A DNA stretch of 64,000 bases from Micropterix aruncella (taxonomy: Eukaryota > Arthropoda > Insecta > Lepidoptera > Micropterigidae): contig OX155973.1 in the NCBI GenBank assembly GCA_944548615.1, forward strand, positions 20,391,228 to 20,455,227, in the 5' to 3' direction. Positions 9,436 through 20,504 of the stretch are shown piece after piece; within the stretch, counting starts at the first letter, position 1, and each line of letters starts with the position of its first letter. The position numbers were made by a program, and so were the translations under genes. The notes beneath the pieces were generated by a model that was given only the letters and a program-made list of their open reading frames with translations, was not told where the DNA came from and made no database searches.

Positions 9436-12400
9436 CGACCCTTTGCGGAACACTTGTCGTAAAAGCCATTTTGGCCAAAATCACTTTTTGATGCAGTCTT
9501 ACTCAGTTTTGCGAGCTCTATCGATCTGTATATTTAGAGTTGTCATATTCCCATAAAAATGTCTTTTACTGCACAGAAAATTTTGTATCCTAAACACGTA
9601 TTTCTTAAAAATAATGCTGTAAAAACATTCCAATTAAAAGTAGTTGCTGTAAACACCGAATATTTACTGCGTGGCCGATACAACGTATGTTCTGTAAAAT
9701 ATTTCTATTTTTTTTTGTCGTAAAGGATGGCAAAATTTGGAAATGGCTTTTACACCCTTAGGATCAGACACAATCTTTTCATTTATTCTGCAGACATTGG
9801 TTGTAAAAACCAAAACACGGGTATGATTGTTTTACAACGTAGCTTAGCTATGATTGTTTTACTAGTAGCTATGGTGAAGGTACCTATAGTATATTGTTTA
9901 CGTAGTAAACACCTGCGCTGGAGCGCGGCTCGCGGCATATCGTCCGCTTGCTTGGAGGTGCAGCAGTTTAATTGCCGGGATCGATATCCATGGCAAAACA
10001 TTGAGATAAACAAGAAAAAGAAACGACAAAATTTGAAAAAGTTGAACAAGAAACAGAGAGATGAGGGGAAACAATATTCAACAAGAAAGGGGAAAATTAT
10101 CGAAGAAAAATCTACGCAGATTAATTAATCCGTGTATTCCAGAGAAGTGTAATCGATGTTGCTACGAAATAAGCGACGAGAGACGAACCTCCATTTTTTC
10201 ATTTTTCTGGAAACTTGATGTTCAACGGCGACGTGATTGGCTAGTTCGCTCTGTACATGCAGGACCTATTAGGCGTAAAACAACGGATTCTATCAAACGA
10301 AATCTTACCTACGATTATTTTATAAATGATGTTGAAGATCATAGGAAGGTATGCCAAAAATGTTTATTGAAAACTTTAGACATAACGCAGAGATTTTTGC
10401 TGTACACTTTATCTAATTAAAAGGAAGGTATGGCACAAGAAGAAAAGAGAACGCGAAGTGCTCCTAACAAATATTTAGAATCAGATAAAATCTATGTACG
10501 TACGTTTATTGAGAAACTTCCTGCATGCCCGTCACATTACAACAGAAAGAAATCCAAACGTATGTATCTGCAGCATGAATTGAAAAATCTGTCCAAATTA
10601 TTCAGGACTGAGGACTGTAAACTAAACAACCAAAAGGCTGTGAATGAAACCATCTTCCGAAAGATTTTTAATGGAGATTATGACCTTGGCTTCCACATCC
10701 CAGAGAGGATAAATGTACATTATGTACTAAAGCAGAGACTTTTGGAAATGAAATGACTGAAACTGATAAAGAAAAATGGAAGAAACACCTAGAAGAGAAA
10801 GAAGCCATGTATAGCCGATTCAAAGCTCATCAAACTTTGAATGATGTTGATACTCTGACTTGTAGTTTTGACTTACAGAAGGTTCTCAATACACCCTTTG
10901 GGGAAAGCATGCTTTTATATTATTCCCGGAAATACGCAGTATATAATTTCACCGTTTATTAGAGTATCACACACAATGTTTCCTGTTTTGCCTGGGGTGA
11001 GTGTGATGGCAAACGAGGCGGCATTGAGATTGCATCTTGTTTGTATTTGTATTTGAAAGAACTTGATAAAAAAGGGTGTAAAAACGCTGTCTTATACTGT
11101 GATTCGTGCACGGGACAAAATAAAAATAAAGTCGTTTTATCCGTCCTTAATTACTTTTTACATACCTCGAACAATCTTCAAGTGCTTCGGATCAATTACT
11201 TGCTACCTGGACATACGTAGATGCCTGCCGATTATGTACATGCGACAATTGAAGCCGAAGTAAAAAAACTTATAGTGTGGAGTCCGTCACAATGGCCTTC
11301 ATATTTTGAAAGTGCAAGAAAAAGGCGTAGACCTTATTCAGTTACTTGTATGGAGCACACAGACTTCATTGATTGGGAGGAGCTCGCGACGAAAACCTTT
11401 ACCAAAGAGACAGTAAAAAACTTAAAATTCAAAGATATTCGAGTAGCTACGGTAAAAAAAAAAGAATTTGAATCAAATGGAAATTAAATATTCTATGAAG
11501 GAAGAAGCATTGAGCGAAAAAGTTTTGCTGTTCCAAAACGTGCAGAAGAAAGTAAAGGGGAAAGGTAAAGGCAAAGGGAGAGGAAAAAAGATAGAAGGGA
11601 TTGACGAAAGCCATGAAATAGAGTACCAGAAAGTGACAAACAGCTTCAACTTAGCTCCAAAGTATTCCAAAAAACTGTCCATATCTGCATTTAAGTATTC
11701 GGATTTGAAGAAATTGTGTTCGGATGGAACAATTCCTAAATGGTTCCACAGAGAGTTTCAGGAAATGCCCTATGATGGCAAAATCAGTGATGCACTAGTT
11801 AAAACAGATGAAGAAGATGAGGTTGCATCGGAGGTTGTGGAGGAGATTGTGGATAGATATCTATAATCTCCTCCTCAATCTCCGATGTCACTCCAGAGCT
11901 CCAATCAAAGTCATACTTGATTTTAAGTTGCCCCAGTTGACGTTGCTAAACATACTTCAATTATAACACCACTGGTTACTATTTTTGTTGTTAATTGTAT
12001 TTTATTATTCTAAAATAATAGTTTTTCTAAGAGATAAATAGTGCATTACATCATTTGCTCCTAGATTATACGTTCTATCTGGAAGAAACCTAATTATATT
12101 TTATTCATTTACAACAATAAAGTCTCGTTTTTCTATGGAACCCTGTCTTTTACTACACAAATAGCAGGCTATTTTTATTACATACATGTATTTTACAACA
12201 AACGCCTCAGTATTTCATGAAACTATTTTTGTCGTAATAACCAATTAACATGAAATTTTATGTAGTAAAAGCCACACTAACTCCTAAACTATAACACGTA
12301 CTCTTTTCTGGTTTACATCAAATAAAAGTACTCAAAATTTTATGAAAATATTTCACAGATATATCAATATAACTATAAAAACCATAAAAATACAATAAAA

Positions 12401-12480
12401 AACACGTGTACTTTTTTGTTTTTTGCCCCTCCTGTAAAGTAGCGTTTTGGCTTTTACGACAAGTGTTCCGCAAAGGGTCG
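9436..12480 (+). mobile_element. DNA transposon with 33-bp perfect TIRs
   Basis: The first 33 bp (starting CGACCCTTTGCGGAACACTT) are repeated exactly in inverted form at the right end, 12448-12480. ATAT flanks both sides (9432-9435 and 12481-12484), a candidate 4-bp target duplication; because ATAT is palindromic it could equally be the outermost TIR. The 3045-bp body carries one decayed transposase-like gene on the plus strand and many TGTAAAA/TTTTACA motifs near both ends. A 4-bp duplication would suit Sola-type elements, but that placement is inference. Confidence 0.88.
9985..11866 (+). pseudogene. Transposase-like protein (GQNKN/GHT family), multiply disrupted
   Basis: Fragments in order: G-K-Q-Y-S-T-R-K-G-K near 10065; cysteine-rich CNRCCYEIS near 10150; KVCQKCLLKTL near 10350; LPACPSHYNRKKSKRMYL near 10520; KCTLCTKAETFG near 10716; KYAVYNFTVY; CFAWGECDGKRGG; CDSCTGQNKNK near 11100; LLPGHT then MPADYVHATIE near 11205-11250; DGTIPKWFHREFQEMP near the end. 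This order of SHY, GQNKN, GHTYM and IP..(Y/F) motifs is that of a widespread transposon-encoded insect protein (I recall the name DUF7869 for the domain). Damage: in-frame stops at 10418, 10960 and 11218; frame changes near 10110, 10705 and in an A10 run at 11454-11463. The original start is not resolved. It lies wholly inside the TIRs. Confidence 0.75.
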
Positions 12481-12599
12481 ATATAGGTTAGCTTAGGTTA
12501 GGTTAGGAAGTCAATGCATCTAATTAACGTAAAAAGTTATAATAGTTAATAAAAGTATAATAATTAACGGATAATATAAGTCAGATATAAACACATTAT

Positions 12600-12690
12600 T
12601 GTTAGTTACCCACTGAAAAGGCATTATTAGCCTTAGTGGGGAACTGTGACATGTAATTTCTATCTTTTTTATGAATAAAGACTACTACCA
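12600..12690 (+). repeat. Hairpin followed by AATAAA-type tail
   Basis: CCCACTGAAAAGGC and GCCTTAGTGGG form a stem with loop ATTATTA at 12608-12640, followed about 35 bp later by TTTTTTATGAATAAAGAC. It may be the 3' end of a small retroelement. No coding sequence. Confidence 0.4.
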
Positions 12691-12774
12691 CAAAAAAGCT
12701 CATCATAAATCTTCAATTTCATAATATTATATTATATTACTTTACCATTAAATTGACCTGTTCATATTACTTTT

Positions 12775-13740
12775 CCGGCCCATCAACTGACGAGGAGGGA
12801 AATGATTTTGAACGCGCAAAAAATATTTTCGAAATGAAGACGGAAATATCCATTTTGAGCCCCTTAAACGATTAGGACCATTTCCGGATCAAAAGTTTGT
12901 CTGTGTGTCTGTCTTACTGTACGTTTATATCTGTCTGTCTGTATGTGTGTATTCCTCCACGATAGTGCCCAAACGCTTCATCCGATTGAACTGAAATTCG
13001 ACCTGAAGGCGTCATTTGATCATGTAATAAGTTGAAAGGTTCACAGAGGACGCACTAGTCATATATCAATCTCGAAATATTGGACTTAAAGAATTGAAAT
13101 GTGATACACAGATGCTTTGTTGGGCCAAAATTATATTGTAAAACTTTGCTTGGAATATCTCTTACACAAGATACACTATTAATCTCTTGTTTGTTTGTTT
13201 GTTTACACTCTTTATTGTGAAATTTCATAATTAATTGGAGGGTTTATTGACATACGACAATCTCTTCCTATCTATCATACGACATACGACTTCCATCCTA
13301 TCATACGACAATCTCTACTATGAAGTGTTAATATGTATGTGTGCGTGAAATACCCGTGTAAGTGTGTGTCTTGTTATTGCATTCGATCGACAGAATTGAA
13401 ATGCAATTCCGTTAATTTCATCCCAACAGAAAATGGTAACCCAGCCGGGAATCGAACCCGGGACCATACAAAGTAAGATCAGGCGACCTAACCACTATAC
13501 CACCGATCTAATTTCCGAATATATTTAAATAAAATATTAATGCCGAGCCGCCCGAGGCAAGCCGAGAAACGAACCGCGCCGATTAAGGCCGTTGTGTAAC
13601 AGAACGCTAACGGGTTCATCCCTTTTCCTAAGAGAGGGCGCTCATCGATTTTATTTATGAAATTAATTTTCAGATAAAATCAGTTTTTGACTACTTGCCG
13701 GGAAAGTTTAGGGGTGACACGCCCGATCTTTTTTCAAACT
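12775..13740 (+). repeat. Interspersed repeat family A, long copy split by a SINE
   Basis: Contains, in order, GAAATATCCATTTTGAGC, a run of TCTGTCTGT, CCTCCACGATAGTGCCCAAA, CAATCTCGAAATATTGGACT, then (after the SINE) GAGCCGCCCGAGGCAAGCCGAG and CTTGCCGGGAAAGTTTAGGG. The same blocks in the same order are at 22690-23290 and 43925-44880, and reversed at 14560-14806. Non-coding; transposon class unknown. Confidence 0.7.
13186..13513 (-). mobile_element. tRNA-derived SINE
   Basis: The minus strand begins with an RNA polymerase III A box (TGGTATAGTGGTTAGG) and B box (GGTTCGATTCCC) within a tRNA-like head at about 13435-13510. A tRNA-unrelated body follows and ends AATTTCACAATAAAGAGTG with a (CAAA)n tail at 13188-13204. 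The acceptor ends do not pair, so this is not a functional tRNA gene. A related body and tail without a clear head lies at 21100-21240. The CAATAAAGAG end is shared with the LINE tail at 7060, suggesting mobilisation by that LINE. Confidence 0.8.
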
Positions 13741-14114
13741 ACACATTGAGATAATACAAGTGATTCTTTTATAAAGTTAATTAGTATTTAGTAAAATTAG
13801 GTTGTTAATATTCGGATAATTTGATGGACCCTTATCTAAATATATCCGATCGATTAATTAATTAATGAATTAATTTTAGAGAAAAGTGGAGCTATCGCTG
13901 CGCCGGCGTTGCCAGCTCGTTAATATTCTTCCGAGTCCGCTGAGCGAGGAGGGTGATTGATGAGGTGCTGCGAATACTGGCAGGCGCGCGGCCATTTTGT
14001 ATTTGTATTCGTGCTGGCGGGTATTTGTATTGTATGTATTCGCCTGAATGTTCGCGAAAGGGTAATTACCCTAAAAGGATTCTCATACGCGTCTCCACGA
14101 CCATTGTTCGTCTA

Positions 14115-14310
14115 ATATGGAAAGTAATCAACGTCACGTGACCTTTGATAACCGGGATCGGGTTGCAAGCTTCACAGGCTATCTGCATGATTTTGATTTC
14201 AGTGTAATACACGAGTCAAAAAATCAGGTTAACAGGTTATCACAGGAACACAGTTGACACGGTACACCGACGACAGTTGACATATACACAGTTATTAGAT
14301 ACTCACAGGG
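14115..14310 (+). repeat. Interspersed repeat family C, module 1
   Basis: TATGGAAAGTAATCAACGTCAC, then CTTTGATAACCGGGATCGGGTTGCAAGCTTCACAGGCTATCTGCATG (given here as neighbouring blocks) and ACACAGTTGACAC. It is closely matched at 16708-16860. The fixed order with module 2 further downstream in both places shows a longer parent element. Confidence 0.6.
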
Positions 14311-14394
14311 CATACAAAAAATTGGATAAGTCTCTAAAGATCATACACAGCAAAGACCAACTAAAAAAATCGGTTATGTCAACCTAAGGCTTTC

Positions 14395-14480
14395 GCGGCA
14401 AGTAGACAAGCCTTCCCACGAACCCCCCTTCCCCCCTCCCCCTACTACCCAGCGCGACAACCCAACCCCCCCCCCCGCGC
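14395..14480. repeat. C-rich low-complexity tract
   Basis: Runs of C (CCCCCCTTCCCCCCTCCCC and CCCCCCCCCCC) between family C module 1 and a reversed family A fragment. No other signal. Confidence 0.6.
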
Positions 14481-14559
14481 GCTAATTCATAGTATATTTT
14501 TAGTTTTTCCCGAGGTATTTGTCCATAACGATGTATTATTTTCTTAAATATGGCGAACT

Positions 14560-14806
14560 ACAAAAATTATTTGCGTCGCTTTATATACGAGATAATCCAA
14601 TTAGGCATAATTTCGGTCCAACACAGCATAATTTCGGTCCAACGAGTTTGAAGCCTCTAACTGGAATATTTCGAGATTGAAGTATGACTAGCGCGGTGTA
14701 TGTAAGCCATGCCATGACTAAATGATGCCAGCATTCAACATTTCAGCTCAATCCGACGAAGCGTTTGGGCACTATCGTGGAGGAATACAGACAGACAGAC
14801 AGACAG
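14560..14806 (-). repeat. Interspersed repeat family A, reversed partial copy
   Basis: The reverse complement reads (CTGT)5 then ATTCCTCCACGATAGTGCCC, CATCATTTAGTCATGG and CAATCTCGAAATATTCCAG, matching family A in order. A 20-bp block CATAATTTCGGTCCAAC is duplicated at its far end (about 14609 and 14629). Confidence 0.7.
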
Positions 14807-15540
14807 TAGGGCGGTGTCGACTACAACGGGCGAACCCATCACCCCAGGCTGGTATAACGATATGAATCGTTCATTTGCCGTGAGATGAGCGTAGAAGACT
14901 TGGGGACAAGACAATCTACTGTCTAGTTCACCAGCAACCCGTTAGAAACCGACGCCTTACGGCGAGGCACCGGGAAAGGTAACCAGCGGGCAGCCTCACC
15001 TCTAACTACCAGTTTTGGCAGGATATCTCCGTCTGGAATTAACCTTCAGGATACCTCCGTCCACTCGACTGGTTACTGGTCCGAAATCGCTTACGCATCT
15101 TCTACCTATTGTATTACAGCGGTAATTCAGTTTGAATTTATCGCGGACCTGGGCGTTCTTTGCCCGTAGTGCCACACGGGATCGAGTGGCCCAAGGTCAT
15201 TTCAAGACTGGCATGACAACAGGTCAACATCCACCCGCGCTGGTTAGGAAACAGTGTATTTCCATAGTCTCCAGACCCCTTCAGCAATTAGTCAGAATGC
15301 ACAACCGATTGGCTTCGCCGACCGGTGCGCAAACCATCCAGTGGCGCCGGGATGCAATCCCGCCGGGAGATACCAGTCCACCAGCTCTGAGGCCTGAGAC
15401 ATGGGAGTCTTACCCGGGGTAGCCTTCCACTCGAGGAGGCTTCTGAATAGGAGCTGAATGGTGAGTTGAGCCGATCTGAGAACAAAATGGATCTTGTGGC
15501 CCAAGCTGCACGAAGCCGTTCACCACCAGAGATACAAAGT
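14807..15540 (+). repeat. Interspersed repeat family C, module 2 (long copy)
   Basis: GC-richer non-coding sequence with GATATCTCCGTCTGGAATTAACC, CGACTGGTTACTGGTCCGAAATCGCTTACGC, TATCGCGGACC and AATGCACAACCGATTGGCT. Diverged copies lie at 16920-17130 and 21250-21690. Short open frames on both strands are not conserved between copies. It may be the 5' region of a LINE; unclassified. Confidence 0.6.
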
Positions 15541-15953
15541 GATATCGCTGTTCTTGTGTTTTTATAATTTTTTATTTCGATAACATTCTAAACTATATTA
15601 TAACTAGTATCATGCACATTTTATGTATAATTTTATCCTTTACCTATTTCAATTAGAGTTTTTGACTATTTATTGCAATGCAATTTTTCCATTTATAATT
15701 ATTTCAATGCGATTATTCTACTATTTATTGCAATGTTATTTTTTCATCCCTAATTATTATTCAACTTTTTTACGTCTTATTAAAATTCCTTTACTATTTA
15801 TTTTATAATGCATTTTATCATGGGTATTTAAAAAATATTATTCGCAGACTGACAGACGCATTGACATATCAATAACTTAGTTTTTAGATGAATGATTAAT
15901 TAGTTCCTACTTTGTTTATTATCATTGGTAATTTTAATATAATATCATTAGCT
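15541..15953. other. AT-rich sequence with degenerate internal repetition
   Basis: TATTTATTGCAATG-like segments recur three times (about 15667, 15720 and 15780) in very AT-rich sequence. The 61-codon open frame here is composed of F, I, L and Y from that composition. No gene. Confidence 0.5.
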
Positions 15954-16192
15954 CACCCCTCGAATGTGAGGCGACCAATTCTCGTTGCCTACGGCAAAAT
16001 GTATACAAAATGTATATAAATTTATATAAATGTAAATGTGCGCCGCTCTATAGTAATCCGCTCTATAGTAATGGTATAGCTCTATAGTAAACCCCGCTCT
16101 ATGTAAATGTAAATGTGTGTGTAAATATAAATTTATATACATTTTGCCGTAGGCAACCCGAGCTAATCGCCATTCATTTGAGGGGTTTTATT
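15954..16192. mobile_element. Foldback/MITE, about 55-bp terminal inverted repeats
   Basis: The left end (ACCCCTCGAATG ... TTGCCTACGGCAAAATGTAT) matches the reverse complement of the right end (ACCCCTCAAATG ... TTGCCTACGGCAAAATGTAT). Between the arms, GCTCTATAGTAA is tandemly repeated about four times. No coding capacity. No target duplication could be fixed. Confidence 0.75.
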
Positions 16193-16707
16193 TCCTAAAT
16201 TATAAAGTTTGAAGTATGCACAAGCCATTGTTTAATAATTAAACGCTTGCCTTAGTACGGGCCTAGTCCTAGTTGAGATGGGAGATGTACTTAAGAATTA
16301 CTGGGCTGCGGTACTCTCTTTTTTGCTACTATTTACAATGGAGCTTTAGTGACAATGTAATAATGTGCTGCAGTTAAAAAAAGGCGCTTTTCTTAAATAA
16401 AAAAATAAATATAAACAAATTGAAGCAAGTCCTGGGACAAACACTTATCTGATGTCAAAACGTAAAGTCGCTTACCTACTATTAGATGAGGAAGTCTGAG
16501 CTCGCATCCATATAATGAGCAGGGTCTTCTTTCGACTTTCTTTTCGACTTTCTCTTAATGCATCTTTTCAAAAACATAACATTTACAAAAGCATTGCAAA
16601 AGCAAGCATAGCACCAGTAGAAATAGCATTTCACAACGACAAAACTAAAACCAAATTCATTAGTATTTATTTCATAATTACTTAGTTAGACATACCATTG
16701 ATTATAT
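16193..16707. other. Unassigned intergenic sequence
   Basis: Includes one block, GTCCTGGGACAAACACTTATC with TCAAAACGTAAAGTCGCTTACC at 16425-16480, that recurs at 16860-16930 inside family C. Otherwise nothing recognised. Confidence 0.4.
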
Positions 16708-17130
16708 ATGGAAAGTAATTAATGCCACACGCTCTTTGATAGCCGGGATTTGGTTGCAATCTTCACAGACTATCTGCATGCTCTTGATTTCATTATATTA
16801 TACGAGGCAATCAGGTTACACAGGTTATCATGTGTATATAGTTGACACAGGTATAAAAGCATGTCCTGGGATACACATTTAACTTTTGAATGCACATCGA
16901 GTTGTCAAAACGTAAATTCGCTTACCTGCGACGTCCATAGTTAATGAAACAGTCCACCGTCTAGCTATGCCAGTATGCCCGTGAGAGACCAACGCCTTAC
17001 CGCATTGCATCGGGTAGCTGAACCAGCAGGTAGCCTCACGCCCTTACTACCAGTTATTGGCGGATTTCTCCGTCCTCCCGACTGGTTACAGGTCCGAAGT
17101 CGCTTGCGCGGCCTCTACCTTTAATTCAGC
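16708..17130 (+). repeat. Interspersed repeat family C, second copy
   Basis: Module 1 (TATGGAAAGTAATTAATGCC, CTTTGATAGCCGGG) at 16708-16860 and module 2 (CTTACTACCAGTTATTGGC, GACTGGTTACAGGTCCGAAG) at 16920-17110 are closer together than in the 14-15 kb copy. Intervening material there is therefore an insertion, or here a deletion. Confidence 0.6.
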
Positions 17131-17159
17131 TTGTCCAACGAATATTCAAAATACAGAAG

Positions 17160-17538
17160 TCCTGTGTTCGACTTCTATAAGGAGTAGCGCCAAACACTTC
17201 CTGCAGGCCTCTCTTCACCAGCATGTCTATGTTGATTGTGCCCTCTTTATACACACTGGAATGTTGTGACTTTATTAAAAATAATCCCGATATCTACTCC
17301 TTACGAAGAGATGTACATTCATGGGGCTACGAGGAATAGAAACCTGATAAACTGTCCCTCAGTGAGGATAGAAATGTGTAAGAAGGGACCTGATTTCTGT
17401 TGTGTTAAATATTTTAACGCTATTCCACAAAACATCAAATCAATCCAACAACCAGGATTCAAACAGACATTAAAGCACTGGCTCAAAAATAAATGCTATT
17501 ACAGCGTGAATGACTTTTTAAACGATAATGAGATATAA
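17160..17538 (+). pseudogene. LINE reverse-transcriptase C-terminal remnant
   Basis: One frame reads VPSLYTLECCDFIKNNPDIY and then RRDVHSWG. After a frameshift near 17310 it continues TRNRNLINCPSVRIEM, VKYFNAIPQNIKSIQ, FKQTLKHWLKNKCYYSVNDFLND to a stop at 17536. This is the L.LPSLYILE...TRN.N...FN.LP..IK...FK..LK..L ending of jockey/CR1-type LINEs. 5' truncated. Confidence 0.75.
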
Positions 17539-17964
17539 ATAATATAACCATATTCTTATTGTAATTCTTAAATATTTTAAACTTTAAACATTTATATTTC
17601 ATTTTAGCTCTAAATCTGACAAACCGTAGATAGCCTAATAATTCCAGTTTGATATACGTCTACACGTTGCGTTTCGTAGTAACATCCTAGCTGCCAAATC
17701 GTAGTACGGATTTGAGTAATCTAATACGCTACATAATAAATGATTACAATAAGTAGTGTCAGTATTTCTTTTTGTCTTAATCCCAATGGATCGTGACAAA
17801 AATTATACCAATAGGTACCTACAAATAGTACACAACGCAACGACAAAACTAAAACAAATTTCATTAGTATTTATTTCGTTAAAAAAAATGTATGGCTCCA
17901 TCTCATTGATAATTGACTAAGCGCTATTTAGCAAATTATTCGCCGAACATTGTTTTATAAAATA
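17539..17964. other. LINE 3' flank and unassigned sequence
   Basis: Possible 3' UTR of the preceding LINE remnant, then unassigned AT-rich DNA up to the Helitron end. No gene seen. Confidence 0.4.
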
Positions 17965-19078
17965 CTAGCTAACCCGTGCCCACTTCGTTGGGCAGTAAAA
18001 CTTTTTACTTGTGATGAAATTATGAGTGTGGTTCGGTTAGTACTGAGTGCTATGACTTATTTCCTGACTGCCAAAAGAAGGGTTATATTTTTACTGCATA
18101 TGTATGTATGTATTTGCATGCCAATTTGACTATATTACCGTTATTTGTGAGTGTCTTCTTGTGAGTGGTTTATTTGTGAGTGTCTTATCTCTTTAACCAT
18201 TTATGCAGTAAAAGTGAAATTATATGCAGTAAAAGGGAAAAGTCTTTTATTTTAAACACTTGAGACGATAAACTTACTTATATTGATATGAATTCATAAT
18301 TGTTGATAATATGACCAATAAACATGACCTAACAATTTAAAAATATTTTTTAAATATAAAATACTACTTTTGTTACTTAAATATAAAAGTTAGACATATG
18401 CTGTCGCTGACTTTTTTGTAGGCATTATGAAGCTCTAGAACTTAATCATATATCTTCATCATCATCATCATCATCATTTATTCATTCTATAAAAGCATTT
18501 CACAATACTGAGGAACATGTAAAATTTTACAATCCTAATTTACCGGATGATAAAACCGCTTTGATTAATTAAAAGAAAAAGAAATAATTGTAATCAGAGG
18601 TGATTACTTAAAAATAGTCAAATTTACAAAATAATCAATAATCAAACAAATAATAATCAATATCATAAAAAGAAAAATTCTGAAACATGCGTAATTAAAA
18701 ACAATGTCAATAAAATCTAAAACTTATTTCGAAAGTATAGTCATAATATGGTTATTTATAATCAAGCAATTGTGGACGCAATATCATAAAAGTCGTCCAG
18801 TTTGTAAAGGGCATGTTTGACTAACTGATTTATCTCTCATCGTTAAGGCAGCGTTACTTAAAAACGTTTTCGTTCGACCGTTTTTTCCGACTTACTTTGG
18901 AAATCCGACTACCTACTACGAAAAAATCTTTTCATTTTACGGATTAATATATAGCCTATGACACTCACAAATAACGTGGTTTTCTATTGGTAAAAGTATT
19001 TTCCAAATCGGTTCAGTAGATCCAGAGATTACTTCCTACAACGCCACAAACTTTACCTCTTTATAATATTAGTATAGA
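17965..19078 (-). mobile_element. Non-autonomous Helitron, copy 2, with internal insertion
   Basis: The plus strand begins A|CTAGCTAACCCGTG then CCCACTTCGTTGGGC (the 3' hairpin on the minus strand) and ends AATATTAGTATAGA|T, the reverse complement of the 5' TC end. Compared with copy 3 it carries an extra block of about 370 bp at 18457-18828. A/T at both borders fits Helitron insertion. Confidence 0.85.
18457..18828 (-). mobile_element. Retroelement fragment inserted in Helitron copy 2
   Basis: Sequence absent from Helitron copies 3 and 4 at the same place. The minus strand ends GAATAAATGATGATGATGATGATGA, a tail typical of non-LTR retroelements, at 18457-18490. No coding domain survives. TATCT-like bases flank it, but a clean target duplication is not certain. 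Confidence 0.55.
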
Positions 19079-19772
19079 TAACGAATTTATTGTTGTAGAA
19101 TATTATATAAAAACACAAAGTTATCCAAGAGATTTCTTCTATTTTTTGGTATTATTAATGTATTGGAAAAGCGGCACTTAAAGTGTATATTTTTAAATTA
19201 GCGGTAAAACTCTTGTCTTATTTGCATTTCCTTTTAAATAAAGATAAATGACCTAAACGCCAACAAACATCATATTATTATCGAATAAAAAAACTTGTTG
19301 TATGTAAATATTAGAGAAATATAGTTTAGATCACATTGGTATCTAGAATCAATGAACTTATATCCATAGTAGTGATTTTATATGGTAATATAAAATTTAA
19401 AACTAACAACCAAATGCATTTCATATCTTTCCATGATTTTATTGATATTTAAATAAATGAAATAATGTTTTTTTTATTTACTCGATTGAATATCGCCATC
19501 TACCGGCGAAAACGCGAAACTCCAATGCAGCCGATGATACATTTCCGCCACGATAGAGAGCCCTAACTGGTTGAGGACCATAAGCTTTGCAGTAGAGTAT
19601 GGAGATTTTTGATACATAAAACTGTTAAAGTGCGTTATAAATATCATATAATATGTAAAGTTTTGTGAAAATTGGTTTAATAGATTTTGTATAAATTGAT
19701 AGGATATAAGTGTCCACGTGGTCCATAAAGATGCAAAGTTTTTTTCCAAAATTTGATGATTTTGTTATAATA
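19079..19772. other. AT-rich sequence between Helitron copies
   Basis: No repeat boundary or coding domain recognised. The minus-strand open frame at 19474-19749 has no identifiable features and runs into the region before the Helitron. Confidence 0.4.
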
Positions 19773-20484
19773 CTAGCTGACACGTGTCCACTTCGTTGGG
19801 CGGTAAAAATTTTTACTTGTGAAGAAATTATGAGTGTGGTTTGGTTGGTACTGAGTGCTATGATTTATTTTCTGACTGCCAAAAGAAGGGTTATATTTTT
19901 ACTGCATATGTAGGTATGTATTTGCAGGCCAATTTGACTATATTACCGTTATTTGTGAGTGTCTTTTTGTGTGTCTTATTTGTGAGTGTCTTATCTCTTT
20001 AACCATTTATGCAGTAAAAGTGAAATTATATGCAGTAAAAGGGAAAAGTCTTTTGTTCTAAACACTTCAGACGATAAATTTACTTATTTTGATATGAATT
20101 CAAATTTGTTGATAATATGACCAATAAACATGACCTAACGATTATAATTATTTTTTTAATATAAAAAACTACTTTTCGTGACTTAAATATAAAATTTAGA
20201 CATATGCTGTGGCTGACTTTTTTATAGGCATTATCAAGCTCTATCAAGCACTTCTCTAGAACTTAATTATATATCTCTCATCGTTAAAGCAGCGTTAGTT
20301 AGAAACGTTTTCGTTCGACCGTTTTTTCTCCGAGTTACATTGCAAATCTGACTACCACGAAACAGTCTTTTAATTCTCACAAATAACGTGGCTTTCTATT
20401 GGTAAAAGAATTTTCAAAATCGGTTCAGTAGATCCAGAGATTACTTCCTAAAACGTCACAAACGTTACCTCATAGAAGTATAGA
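19773..20484 (-). mobile_element. Non-autonomous Helitron, copy 3
   Basis: A|CTAGCTGACACG with hairpin CCACTTCGTTGGGCGG at the plus-strand left, ending AGTATAGA|T. Internally parallel to copies 2 and 4 (GCAGTAAAAGGGAAAAGTC, CATATGCTGT, CTCTCATCGTTAA). Confidence 0.85.
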
Positions 20485-20504
20485 TAGACGACACGGTCGC
20501 GGTA

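Noticed and set aside
13435..13510. A functional tRNA gene (A and B boxes present on the minus strand)
   Set aside because: The acceptor stem ends do not pair and the sequence runs into a SINE body with an A-rich tail; it is a SINE head.
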